A stretch of DNA of 64,000 nucleotides from Paenibacillus sp. FSL R7-0337 (lineage in GTDB: Bacteria > Bacillota > Bacilli > Paenibacillales > Paenibacillaceae). Position numbers and translations under genes: made by a program. The notes under the pieces were generated by a model that worked only from the letters and a program-made list of their open reading frames with translations, searched no databases and was not told the origin of the DNA. The stretch is from contig NZ_CP150218.1 of NCBI RefSeq assembly GCF_037969875.1, positions 6,758,001 through 6,822,000 on the forward strand, read 5' to 3'. This document shows positions 42,931-51,271 of the stretch, one piece after another (the stretch's first letter is position 1; each line of letters begins with the position of its first letter).

Positions 42931-44052
42931 ATGAGCTTTTATGAGACGATGACCCGGTTGGAACAGCTTCCTTACGGGACGCTATGGAGCCGGTATACGG
43001 CAGAGGATGTGAAGCGCGCGCTTCGTGCAGAGCAGGTGGATGAAGAAGGGCTAATGGCCTTGTTGTCACCGGCAGCGGAGCCTTATCTGGAGGAGATGGC
43101 GCAGAAGGCGCACCGGTTAACGCGTACGCATTTCGGCCATGTGATGCAGCTGTTTACCCCGATGTATCTTGCAGATTTTTGCGTGAATCACTGCACGTAT
43201 TGCAGCTTCAGTTCTATGTATGATTTTCCGCGCAAAAAACTGACGCTGGAGGAGGTCGCCCGGGAAGCAGAGACCATCGCAGCCACGGGCCTGCGCCACA
43301 TTCTGATCCTGACCGGAGAATCACGGAGGGATAGTCCGGCCGGTTATGTGAGGGACTGCGTGAATGTGCTGCGCCGCTATTTTTCCTCCGTCAGCATTGA
43401 AGTGAATCCGCTCTCGACAGCTGAATATGCAGAACTCAGAGAAGCCGGCGTGGACGGCTTAACGCTCTATCAGGAGGTCTACCACCAGGAGACTTATCGT
43501 GCGCTGCATGTAAAAGGACCCAAACGCGTCTACCGCAACCGGCTGGATGCTCCCGAACGGGGCTGTCAAGCTGGCTTTCGTTCAATAAATATCGGAGCCT
43601 TGCTCGGCATGTACGAATGGCGCCAGGAGGCGCTGGCAACTGCCCTGCACGCGAGGTATCTGCAGGACAAGTACCCGGAATGCGAAATCGGCCTGTCTAC
43701 TCCCAGATTCCGGCCTTACTTAGGCGAATTCAACCCCGCAAGCGATGTTACCGACCGTGCGCTGGTGCAGATCATCCTGGCGTACCGCCTATTCCTGCCG
43801 CGCTCCGGCATCTCACTGTCCACACGCGAGCCTGCCGCTCTGCGCGATCATCTGGTCCAGCTCGGCATCACGAAGATGTCCGCAGGGGTATCCACCGAAG
43901 TGGGCGGACATTCCCTCGAAGGGGGCACCCCGCAGTTTGAAATATCGGACAACCGTAGCGTGGCTGAGATGGCCGAGATGCTGCGCTCGCAAGGACTCCA
44001 GCCGGTATTCAAGGACTGGGATATCCTGTCCGAGCCGCTTGGCTTGAGGTAG
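42931..44052 (+). CDS. thiH: 2-iminoacetate synthase ThiH (radical SAM)
   Basis: 373 aa, ATG 42931 with GGGAGGAG upstream. Radical-SAM cluster motif C84-x3-C88-x2-C91 (F-C-V-N-H-C-T-Y-C-S-F). Other segments: I-L-T-G-E-S, Y-Q-E-V-Y-H-Q-E-T-Y, and the BATS C-terminal domain. Cleaves tyrosine to dehydroglycine for ThiG. Bacillus uses the oxygen-dependent glycine oxidase ThiO instead, so this operon is the ThiH (oxygen-independent) version. Confidence 0.94.
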   Translation: MSFYETMTRLEQLPYGTLWSRYTAEDVKRALRAEQVDEEGLMALLSPAAEPYLEEMAQKAHRLTRTHFGHVMQLFTPMYLADFCVNHCTYCSFSSMYDFPRKKLTLEEVAREAETIAATGLRHILILTGESRRDSPAGYVRDCVNVLRRYFSSVSIEVNPLSTAEYAELREAGVDGLTLYQEVYHQETYRALHVKGPKRVYRNRLDAPERGCQAGFRSINIGALLGMYEWRQEALATALHARYLQDKYPECEIGLSTPRFRPYLGEFNPASDVTDRALVQIILAYRLFLPRSGISLSTREPAALRDHLVQLGITKMSAGVSTEVGGHSLEGGTPQFEISDNRSVAEMAEMLRSQGLQPVFKDWDILSEPLGLR

Positions 44053-44152
44053 GCAAGCTGATTTGGCTTAGCTTGATGTGACCAAACTGGATGTCACTTA
44101 AACTGATCAGGCTAACCAAGCAACTTGAACAGACTAAACGAAGCAAGCTAAA

Positions 44153-44204
44153 CTGACCAGACTAACCGTGCTTAACTTATCTGACCAGACTAACCGTGCT
44201 TAAC
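44153..44204 (+). repeat. 24-bp direct repeat after thiH
   Basis: The unit ctgaccagactaaccgtgct plus taac occurs at 44153-44176 and 44181-44204 (28-bp period), inside a broader zone of degenerate ctgaccagactaa-like reiterations starting at about 44100. Confidence 0.8.
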
Positions 44205-44220
44205 GTAACCTGACCATACG

Positions 44221-44249
44221 CAAATAACCCGCTCATGGCGGGTTATTTG
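44221..44249. terminator. thiH operon terminator
   Basis: CAAATAACCCGC (44221-44232) and GCGGGTTATTTG (44238-44249), perfect 12-bp stem with a 5-nt loop, followed by TATTGTAT. Confidence 0.75.
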
Positions 44250-44530
44250 TATTGTATAAGCGTTGTAGGCTACGCGTGCTGACTTCTCCTTCTACCACTA
44301 AGGCGTGTGGGCCCGATGTATGCGAAAAACTGAGCACAATCGCAATGTGCCGTAGCAATGCTACATGGACTGAATGTGCGCTCCTCAGGGCTGACACTGG
44401 ACGCGGTCAGAATGCAGTCAGATGGATAAATGAGCTTCTGCTTAAGAGCGGTATAAGGTATTCGCATTGTTCACACGTTAGTGTTCCAGCCAACGCTGGG
44501 AGCCAACGCTATGCGAATGCCGTACTCTAT

Positions 44531-45175
44531 TTACTCTATAGGTTCGGGCTGCCCGGCAGACTGAACCTGACTCGCACTGGAGGACAGCTCGTCTAGCGAC
44601 ATCTCGAAGCCCGGAGCCATGTGTTCAAGGAAATATGCCATCTCAGGCATCTCCAGCACATGCAGCTTCGCGGCAGTCTGCTCCCGGGCGGCGGCGAATT
44701 CACGGTTGCCTGCGGCGACCTCCCAGACGCATTTCAGGTAAGCGTCAAGCACATCCGCTGCCTTGACGTAGCGGAGCAGTCCGGCATCTTCGGAGCCGGG
44801 CGGGCTGGTGTGCGGCTGCAGGAGCGGCGCGTAGACTGCGCTCAGCTCCGGCGGGATCATGGCCGCCAGCCTGTCGGCGGCCACCTGCTCCATCTCGCGG
44901 AAGCTCGACAGCAGACGCGAGTTGTTATGCTTCACCGGCGTGGCGATGTCGCCGGTGAAGACCTCGGTGGCGTCGTGGAACAGCGCCATCGTGGATGCAC
45001 GGTCGGCGTTCAGCGACCGGCCGAAATGGGCATTGCCGATGGTGCACAGCATGTGCGCCAGCAGGGCGACCTGGAACGAATGCTGCGCCACGTTCTCCGG
45101 GGCGGTGCTGCGCATGAGGCTCCAGCGCTGGATATATTGCAGCCGGTAGAGATAGGCAGAGAAATGGTAGTTCAA
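44531..45175 (-). CDS. YfbR-like HD-domain 5'-deoxynucleotidase
   Basis: 214 aa from TTG 45175, which has AAAGGGG about 10 nt upstream; ATG 45196 adds seven residues but has no site. HD fold: E-N-V-A-Q-H-S (His), F-H-D-A-T-E-V-F-T-G-D-I-x-T-P-V-K, and A-A-D-V-L-D-A-Y-L (C-terminal Asp), the YfbR pattern of metal-dependent dNMP phosphohydrolases. The last ~20 residues are Ser/Gln-rich. Single gene on the minus strand. Confidence 0.85.
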   Translation of the reverse strand: MNYHFSAYLYRLQYIQRWSLMRSTAPENVAQHSFQVALLAHMLCTIGNAHFGRSLNADRASTMALFHDATEVFTGDIATPVKHNNSRLLSSFREMEQVAADRLAAMIPPELSAVYAPLLQPHTSPPGSEDAGLLRYVKAADVLDAYLKCVWEVAAGNREFAAAREQTAAKLHVLEMPEMAYFLEHMAPGFEMSLDELSSSASQVQSAGQPEPIE

Positions 45176-45273
45176 TTTTGAGGTAACCCCTTTCATGAGC
45201 AGCTTAATGTGCTATTATAGTAACTAATTGTACCAGAGTTAGGGCCGCTTGAACCAGATGGAGAGGAGACTGA

Positions 45274-46983
45274 ATGAAGATGCAGCATTTTGAAGAGAGC
45301 ATTTATAATTTGATTGTAGAGACCTCCACGAACCTGCCGGGTGATGTACGCCGGGCGGTAGCCAGAGGGCGGGCGCTGGAAGACCGGGCGACACGCTCCG
45401 GACTGGCACTAACCACGATAGCGCAGAATATCGGGATGGCGGAGCAGCAAATATCGCCGATCTGCCAGGATACGGGGATGCCGACTTTTATAATCCATAC
45501 GCCGGTGGGCGTGAATCAGATAGAGATGAAGAAGGATATTCACAGCGCAATTATCCGTGCTACGAAGAACGGGAAACTGCGTCCCAATTCCGTGGATTCG
45601 CTAACAGGCGAGAACAGCGGGGATAATCTGGGGGCAGGCACTCCGGTGATTCACTTCGAGCAGTGGGAGGAAGAGAGCATTGATGTCCGGCTGATCCTGA
45701 AGGGCGGCGGCTGCGAGAATAAGAACATCCAGTACAGCCTTCCGGCAGAACTGGAGGGACTCGGCAAAGCCGGACGCGACCTCGACGGTATCCGCAAGTG
45801 CATTCTGCATTCCGTGTACCAGGCGCAGGGCCAAGGCTGTAGCGCAGGGTTCATTGGCGTAGGTATTGGCGGCGACCGTACCACGGGCTATGAGCTGGCG
45901 AAGAAGCAGCTGTTCCGCAAGGTCGAGGATGTGAATCCTGTTGAAGATTTGGGCAAGCTGGAGAATTACATTATGGAGAATGCCAACAAGCTCGGAATCG
46001 GCACGATGGGCTTCGGCGGTGAAGTGACGCTGCTGGGCTGCAAAATCGGAGTGATGAACCGGCTGCCAGCCAGCTTTTTCGTCTCTGTGGCCTATAACTG
46101 CTGGGCCTTCCGCCGTCAAGGCATTCTGGTCCATCCGGCTACCGGTGACATTCAGGAATGGCTGTATGAGAGCGGCACCGGGATATCCGTTGAGGGGGAA
46201 GCTGCACCGCAGCCTGTTGCTGAAGCTGTGGGTGTAGCAGCGGCAGAAGGGACAGCTTCCGGCGTGGTGCCAGAGGATGCTACGATTCCTGCGGCACCGG
46301 CTATTGTATCCGGTACGGGTGAAGCAGCATCGGGTGCTGCTGTCTCGGGGAACGGGGCAGCCTCTGAACCAGCTGCGGCAGTCTCCGCTGGCTCAGGCGG
46401 CTCGCGTGAGATCCGCCTGAGCACACCGATCAGCGAGGAGGATATCCGCAGCCTGCGCGTCGGCGATGTGGTCATCCTCTCCGGCGAGATGCATACCGGC
46501 CGCGACGCCCTGCACAAATACCTGATGGATCACGACACCCCTGTCGATCTGAACGGTGCCGTCATCTACCACTGTGGACCGGTCATGCTGAAGGATGACG
46601 AGGGATGGCATGTGAAGGCGGCTGGCCCGACGACCAGTATCCGCGAGGAGCCGTATCAAGGCGATATTATCAAAAAATTCGGTATCCGCGCCGTAATCGG
46701 CAAAGGCGGTATGGGACCCAAGACCCTCCAAGCCTTAGGTGAGCACGGCGCAGTCTACCTCAATGCAATCGGCGGTGCAGCACAGTATTACGCAGAATGT
46801 ATCAAGAAGGTCAACGCGGTAGACTTCATGGAATTCGGTATTCCTGAAGCCATGTGGCATTTGCAGGTGGACGGCTTCGCAGCGATCGTCACCATGGATG
46901 CGCACGGCAACAGCCTGCATGCTGATGTCGAAAAGGATTCGGCCGCAAAGCTCGCCCAGTTCCGCGAGCCGGTGTTTAAGTAA
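45274..46983 (+). CDS. class I fumarate hydratase, fused alpha and beta domains with Ala-rich linker
   Basis: 569 aa, ATG 45274 with AGGAG 5 nt upstream. The alpha part (about 1-300) has P-I-C-Q-D-T-G-M-P, L-K-G-G-G-C-E-N-K-N, G-C-S-A-G-F and L-L-G-C-K-I-G, including the Cys that hold the [4Fe-4S] cluster. The beta part (about 385-569) has L-S-T-P-I-S-E-E-D-I-R-S-L, L-S-G-E-M-H-T-G-R-D, Y-H-C-G-P-V-M and G-K-G-G-M-G. Between them (about 305-380, nt 46190-46410) lies a low-complexity Ala/Val/Gly/Ser segment. Interconverts fumarate and malate; tartrate dehydratase is a related alternative. Confidence 0.9.
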   Translation: MKMQHFEESIYNLIVETSTNLPGDVRRAVARGRALEDRATRSGLALTTIAQNIGMAEQQISPICQDTGMPTFIIHTPVGVNQIEMKKDIHSAIIRATKNGKLRPNSVDSLTGENSGDNLGAGTPVIHFEQWEEESIDVRLILKGGGCENKNIQYSLPAELEGLGKAGRDLDGIRKCILHSVYQAQGQGCSAGFIGVGIGGDRTTGYELAKKQLFRKVEDVNPVEDLGKLENYIMENANKLGIGTMGFGGEVTLLGCKIGVMNRLPASFFVSVAYNCWAFRRQGILVHPATGDIQEWLYESGTGISVEGEAAPQPVAEAVGVAAAEGTASGVVPEDATIPAAPAIVSGTGEAASGAAVSGNGAASEPAAAVSAGSGGSREIRLSTPISEEDIRSLRVGDVVILSGEMHTGRDALHKYLMDHDTPVDLNGAVIYHCGPVMLKDDEGWHVKAAGPTTSIREEPYQGDIIKKFGIRAVIGKGGMGPKTLQALGEHGAVYLNAIGGAAQYYAECIKKVNAVDFMEFGIPEAMWHLQVDGFAAIVTMDAHGNSLHADVEKDSAAKLAQFREPVFK

Positions 46984-47060
46984 TTGAGTAGATTGTTCCT
47001 GCTTCGCGATAGTATCTAACAAACTGTAATATAAGCTGGCTGGATATCCCGTTAGACTAG

Positions 47061-47091
47061 ACCTCCTTCATTTCGCTGAAGGAGGTTTTTT
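47061..47091 (+). terminator. fumarase terminator
   Basis: ACCTCCTTCA / TGAAGGAGGT, perfect 10-bp stem, TTTCGC loop, followed by TTTTT. Confidence 0.92.
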
Positions 47092-47210
47092 GGCGATTGC
47101 GGAAATTGCGCAGGGCAACCTCCTTTGGAGGATGAGGTGAGTGAATAAGGGGGGACGCTGCTGCGTAACGGGAAGTTGCTTGGGAGGGGAAAGGAAAGGA
47201 TAAATAAAAG

Positions 47211-47312
47211 CTGGATGCGGAAATGAGAGGGATAAATCCCTCTGATGGTGCTGAAAGTGGACTGGATGCGGAAATGAAAGGGATAAATCCCTCTGATGGT
47301 GCTGAAAGTTGT
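47211..47312 (+). repeat. two-copy 51-bp tandem repeat with AGGGATAAATCCCT palindrome
   Basis: Units start at 47211 and 47262 (ctggatgcggaaatg...) and differ at very few bases. Each contains (A/G)AGGGAT-AA-ATCCCT, a 6-bp inverted repeat. A degraded third unit follows to about 47350. Confidence 0.85.
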
Positions 47313-47370
47313 CGGAGAGTGGAAATGAATGGGAATGATGCTGAGAGTTTATTGGGGGAAAAGAGTAGCT

Positions 47371-47650
47371 GAAGAGCACTAGTGCCCCTGAATCTCAGGA
47401 AAGTTAGCTAAACGAGCAAATGAAGAGCACTTGTGCACCTGAATTTCAGGAAAGTTGGCTCAACGAGCAAATGAAGAGCACTTGTGCCCCTGAATTTCAG
47501 GAAAGTTAGCTAAACGAGCAAATGAAGAGCACCAGTGCACCAGAATCTCAGGAAAGTTGGCTCAACGAGCAAATGAAGAGCACTTGTGCACCTGAATTTC
47601 AGGAAAGTTGGCTCAACGAGCAAATGAAGAGCACTAGTGCCCCTGAATCC
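47371..47650 (+). repeat. 51-bp tandem repeat array, five units plus a partial sixth
   Basis: Unit starts (gaagagcac) at 47371, 47422, 47473, 47524, 47575 and 47626, an exact 51-bp period. Each unit has a GCAC(T/C)NGTGC palindrome and a CCTGAA-T-TTCAGG inverted repeat (or CTGAATCTCAG variant). Two alternating subtypes differ at agttagctaaac versus agttggctcaac. The period is 17 codons, but the first subtype contains an in-frame stop, so it is not a peptide repeat. Confidence 0.92.
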
Positions 47651-47858
47651 GCCAACCGCCTTGAATTGATCTTACCAGCAAAGGAAGAGGGGAGCATGAG
47701 AACAATACAGCTTCCCTGAGGGTTCCTTCCAGGTATGAGCTTATGCTGAATACTGTTTTTTGTGTTTTTTGCAGAGCGGTTATCCTATATGGGATACGGG
47801 TTGGCGGCAGGTTTGATTTATATGTCTTGACAGCGCATACAGGGACATGTTAATTTTT

Positions 47859-47882
47859 AGTGGGGAAACCGGTTTCCCCACT
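47859..47882. promoter_or_regulatory. perfect 24-bp palindrome, candidate operator for the starch-enzyme genes
   Basis: AGTGGGGAAACC followed immediately by its exact reverse complement GGTTTCCCCACT. The AAACCGGTTT centre resembles LacI-family operators. A TTGACA hexamer lies upstream at 47828-47833. It is 343 nt before the GH13 gene. No U-run follows, so it is not an intrinsic terminator. Confidence 0.55.
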
Positions 47883-47894
47883 GCTGTGTTGAAG

Positions 47895-48120
47895 CTGTAA
47901 AGCTAAGCTCTAGCGAAACTATCTAGCTAAGCATTAGCACACTCTAGCTAAGCTCTAGCCAAGCTAGGCATTAGCAAGCTCTAGCCAAACTATCTAGCTA
48001 AGCATCAGCACGCTCTAGCCAAACTATCTAGCTAGGTATTAGCACGCTCTAGCTAAGCATTAACACACTTTAGCTAAGAGTACGCAAGCACTTGCTAAGC
48101 TCCAGCTAAGCAGTCAGTAT
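47895..48120 (+). repeat. degenerate CTAGCTAAGCATTAGCAC-type repeat array
   Basis: At least ten imperfect reiterations of 19-30 bp built from ctagctaagc, attagcac and ctctagcc words fill the leader between the palindrome and the GH13 start. Much less regular than the 51-bp arrays. Confidence 0.75.
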
Positions 48121-48224
48121 CAGCTTATGCACTATCAAGCTGAAGCAAAGCACAAGTTGTTAACGTCAGAGTATCCGCTGGCCCAAAGTGTTGCATTCGG
48201 TTTTACATGAGAGGGAGATGAGGA

Positions 48225-51224
48225 ATGAAAAGAAAACGTAACCGCCTGCTTGTTCCCGTTCTAATCACATCCATTGTATTGTCGATCATGATGAATCTGT
48301 TTGTCCTGCCGCAAGCTAAGGTGGAAGCAGCCAGCATTGGAACAGTAACCGAGAATGACACGATTTATCAGATTATGGTTGACCGCTTCAATGACGGGGA
48401 TTCTTCCAATAATGCAACAGGCGCGGCTATCCGCTACGGGGAGAACTCCGAGGAGGATTTCCGTTACATGAAGGGCGGCGACTGGCAGGGGGTCATTGAC
48501 AAGCTCCCGTATATTCACAATATGGGCTATACCGCGATCTGGATCTCACCGGTAGCCGAGCCGCAGATGACTAACCGTGAGAACAACGGTTCAGGCAAGA
48601 ACACGGCCTACCACGGCTACAATGTCAAAGATCCGAACAAGGCCAACCCTTACTTCGGCACCAAAGAAAAGCTGAAAGAGCTTGTAGACTCCGCGCATGC
48701 GCTCGGAATCAAGGTCATCATCGATGTCGTTCCTAACCACATCGGCGATTACATGCTGGGCACTCAGGCTTATTATGATATTCCTTCCTTACAGCCTGCG
48801 GCTCCATTCAATAATCCGGCCTGGTACCACCACAATGGGGACATTAACTGGTCTCTTGCCGATGGACGGTACGATCAGTGGGCCCAGGATTATCTGGAGA
48901 ATCATGATCTGGGCGGTCTGGATGATATCGACTTCGATGTTCCTGCCGCCAAGCAGGCCATCTTCAGCTCGATCAAGGGCTGGTTTGACTATACGGGGGC
49001 AGACGGCGCCCGGGTCGATGCGGCCAAGCTGATGAAGCCGACGGATATCGGCGAACTCCAGAATTTGCTGGGCGTGAATACTTTTGGGGAGAATTTTGAC
49101 GGCAATGCCGAATTCGTCTCCCGCTGGGTCGGTACCAACAAGGAGTGGGGGATGCTCGACTTCCCGTTATTCTTCTCCGTGCTGAACAGCTTTGCGTACG
49201 GGCAGTCTTTTGACGCGAATATTAAAGGCACTCTGGCTCAAGACTCCTACTATGGCGGCAACGCCAACCATATGGTTACCTTCATCGACAATCATGACCG
49301 CAACCGCTTCCTGACCGAGGCTGGTGGCAGTGTTGAGAAGCTGCAGAATGCTTTGTCCTTTATTTTCACCGTGCGCGGAACGCCTGTGGTCTTCCAGGGA
49401 ACGGAGCAGAACAAGGGCAATGGCAACGGGCAGATCATGACGGGCGGCATCGCTGATACGTGGAACCGTTGGTCGATGGTGAAACGGGATGCAAACGGCA
49501 ATGTGCTGGAGAATTATTTCAATGAGAATGCCAGTACCTTCAAGCATGTAGCCAAGCTGAACGAGATCCGCAAAAACAACCCGGCCCTGCGCACCGGCAC
49601 CCAGCGCGAAATGTGGTCCGCACAGAATCTGTACGCCTTCTCCCGGCGGATTGATACAGGCACGAATGTCGGTCAGGAAGTGATCTCCGCATTCAGTAAT
49701 GCCTCCAGCGGATCACAGACAGTGACGCTGCCGCTGCGCGCCGAAAGCACGCTTACCGCAGGTACGGTTCTGGTGAATCAGCTGAACCCCTCCGATACTG
49801 TGACCGTGCAGGCAGGCGGTGTTACCGGTAAGCAAATTACAGTTACCCTGGGCGCCAATTCGGCCAAAATCTACTCCAAAACTCAGCCGGTAACCGATAC
49901 GCAAGCACCAAGTGTTCCGGGAAATGTAACGGCAACGGTACAGAACGCTTCCAGCGCCCTGGTGTCCTGGTCAGCATCCACTGATAATGTTGGGGTGACA
50001 GGGTACGAAATTTACCGCAACGGCGTGAAGATCGGGACTTCCGCTACGACCTCTTTTACAGATAACGGACTTGTGGGCAGCACTAATTATTCCTATACGG
50101 TAAAAGCGTATGACGCCGCTATGAATCTGTCGGCCTTCAGCGCAGCCGCTCTGGTCGTTACCCCTGCCGGTAACAGTGTGACAATCTACTACAAGCAGGG
50201 TTACACCAATCCGTACATTCATTATCGCCCAGTGGGCGGGACATGGACGACATCTCCGGGTGTAGCCATTCCAGCCGCCGAAGTAGCAGGCTATAACAAA
50301 ATCACAATCAACATCGGCGCAGCCACCCAGCTCGAAGCCTGCTTCAATAACGGCAGCGGCACCTGGGACAGCAATGGCGGCAGCAATTATCTGTTCGGCA
50401 CCGGCACCTGGACCTATACGCCTACAGGCAATATCCAGGCAGGCGGTCCGGTAGCGCCAACGGCATCGCCGACGGCTACACCAACCGTAGCCCCAACAGC
50501 GATACCAACGGTGGCACCAACTGTAGCTCCAACTGCTACACCGACTATCGCACCGACCGCAACACCTACAGTAACACCAACCGTAGCGCCAACAGCGACA
50601 CCTGTGCCAACCGCCACACCGGCTGGCAACACCGCGACGATCTATTACAAGAATACGGCCTTCAGTAACTCCTATATCCATTACAAGCTGGATGGGGCAA
50701 CCACCTGGACGACTTCACCGGGTGTTCAGATGCAGGCCTCTACTTTCAGTGGCTACAAAGCTATTACCATTCCACTCGGCACCGCCACCGGCCTGACCGC
50801 AGCGTTCAATAACGGCAGCGGCACCTGGGATAACAATGGCGGGAATAACTATCATTTTGGCACCGGCAGCTCCAGTCTGGTTGGAGGAAGCTTGACCTCC
50901 GGGGAACCGCAGGTGGATAGCATAACCTTCAGGGTTAGCGTTCCGGGTTCGACTCCGGCGAATGCTCCGGTCTATCTGACGGGTTCGTTCAACAGCTGGA
51001 ATGCGGCAGATGCAGCCTATCTGCTGACACGCGGGAGTGATGGCGTCTATTCCACCACCTTGAACCTTCCGGCAGGCAGCGCCGTGACGTATAAGCTGAC
51101 GCGCGGAAGCTGGGCCACGGTAGAGACCGCGTCCAATGGTACAGATATCACGAACCGGACGGTTACACCGGCAGGCGGAGCACAGACAGTAACGCTAAGT
51201 GTGCAGCGCTGGAAGGATCAGTAA
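48225..51224 (+). CDS. igtY: secreted GH13 enzyme, probable isocyclomaltooligosaccharide glucanotransferase (IgtY-like)
   Basis: 999 aa, ATG 48225 with GGGAGATGAGGA upstream. Signal peptide about 1-35 (...K-V-E-A). GH13 barrel about 40-470: V-P-N-H (region I), G-A-R-V-D-A-A-K with nucleophile Asp265, F-G-E-N-F-D with acid/base Glu289, F-I-D-N-H-D with Asp358. Then a C-domain, a fibronectin III module (about 558-645), a CBM25-type starch-binding module (about 648-740), a Thr/Pro/Ala linker (about 744-799), a second CBM25/26-type module (about 800-890) and a C-terminal CBM20 (about 899-999). Size, modules and the adjacent GH119 gene match the igtY-igtZ pair of Bacillus circulans, whose first enzyme makes cyclic maltopentaose closed by an alpha-1,6 bond. 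A plain alpha-amylase or CGTase-like activity is the alternative; product specificity is inferred. Confidence 0.75.
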   Translation: MKRKRNRLLVPVLITSIVLSIMMNLFVLPQAKVEAASIGTVTENDTIYQIMVDRFNDGDSSNNATGAAIRYGENSEEDFRYMKGGDWQGVIDKLPYIHNMGYTAIWISPVAEPQMTNRENNGSGKNTAYHGYNVKDPNKANPYFGTKEKLKELVDSAHALGIKVIIDVVPNHIGDYMLGTQAYYDIPSLQPAAPFNNPAWYHHNGDINWSLADGRYDQWAQDYLENHDLGGLDDIDFDVPAAKQAIFSSIKGWFDYTGADGARVDAAKLMKPTDIGELQNLLGVNTFGENFDGNAEFVSRWVGTNKEWGMLDFPLFFSVLNSFAYGQSFDANIKGTLAQDSYYGGNANHMVTFIDNHDRNRFLTEAGGSVEKLQNALSFIFTVRGTPVVFQGTEQNKGNGNGQIMTGGIADTWNRWSMVKRDANGNVLENYFNENASTFKHVAKLNEIRKNNPALRTGTQREMWSAQNLYAFSRRIDTGTNVGQEVISAFSNASSGSQTVTLPLRAESTLTAGTVLVNQLNPSDTVTVQAGGVTGKQITVTLGANSAKIYSKTQPVTDTQAPSVPGNVTATVQNASSALVSWSASTDNVGVTGYEIYRNGVKIGTSATTSFTDNGLVGSTNYSYTVKAYDAAMNLSAFSAAALVVTPAGNSVTIYYKQGYTNPYIHYRPVGGTWTTSPGVAIPAAEVAGYNKITINIGAATQLEACFNNGSGTWDSNGGSNYLFGTGTWTYTPTGNIQAGGPVAPTASPTATPTVAPTAIPTVAPTVAPTATPTIAPTATPTVTPTVAPTATPVPTATPAGNTATIYYKNTAFSNSYIHYKLDGATTWTTSPGVQMQASTFSGYKAITIPLGTATGLTAAFNNGSGTWDNNGGNNYHFGTGSSSLVGGSLTSGEPQVDSITFRVSVPGSTPANAPVYLTGSFNSWNAADAAYLLTRGSDGVYSTTLNLPAGSAVTYKLTRGSWATVETASNGTDITNRTVTPAGGAQTVTLSVQRWKDQ

Positions 51225-51233
51225 GCAGCTTGA

Positions 51234-51271
51234 GGGGGCGAGGGATGGATGTCCGTCGCCCCCGTTTTTTT
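51234..51271 (+). terminator. terminator between the two starch-enzyme genes
   Basis: GGGGGCGA (51234-51241) / TCGCCCCC (51256-51263) with an inner GGA/TCC pair, then G and seven T. It lies 36 nt before the igtZ start, leaving almost no room for a separate promoter, so igtZ expression probably depends on read-through. Confidence 0.88.

Larger units (their letters stand above)
44053..44530. other. intergenic region with repeats and hairpins
   Basis: No gene supported. It contains a 24-bp direct repeat, the thiH terminator and a long imperfect hairpin at 44458-44521 (listed separately or in the findings). A 114-codon frame from 44252 has no ribosome site and no coding character. Confidence 0.45.
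46984..48224. other. 1.2-kb repeat-rich intergenic region
   Basis: No convincing gene. In order: the fumarase terminator, a two-copy 51-bp repeat with a palindrome, a second 51-bp tandem array, a perfect 24-bp palindrome and a degenerate CTAGCTAAGC-type array ending just before the GH13 gene. Each is listed separately. Confidence 0.7.

Noticed and set aside
44252..44596. 114-codon ORF in the thiH-yfbR gap
   Set aside because: Composition unlike local genes, no ribosome site, and it runs into the antisense of the yfbR-like gene.
47371..47650. CRISPR array
   Set aside because: The 51-bp units are contiguous with no variable spacers, and no cas genes are present.
47522..47719. 65-codon ORF with 17-residue repeats
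   Set aside because: It is the 51-bp DNA repeat read in frame; other units of the same array contain a stop in that frame and there is no ribosome site.
47751..47790. cre site upstream of the GH13 gene
   Set aside because: The ttgcagagcggttatcc stretch has the central CG one base out of register with the consensus.
50414..50632. Val/Gly-repeat ORF antisense to the Thr/Pro linker
   Set aside because: Mirror of the low-complexity linker codons; the sense strand is clearly the gene.
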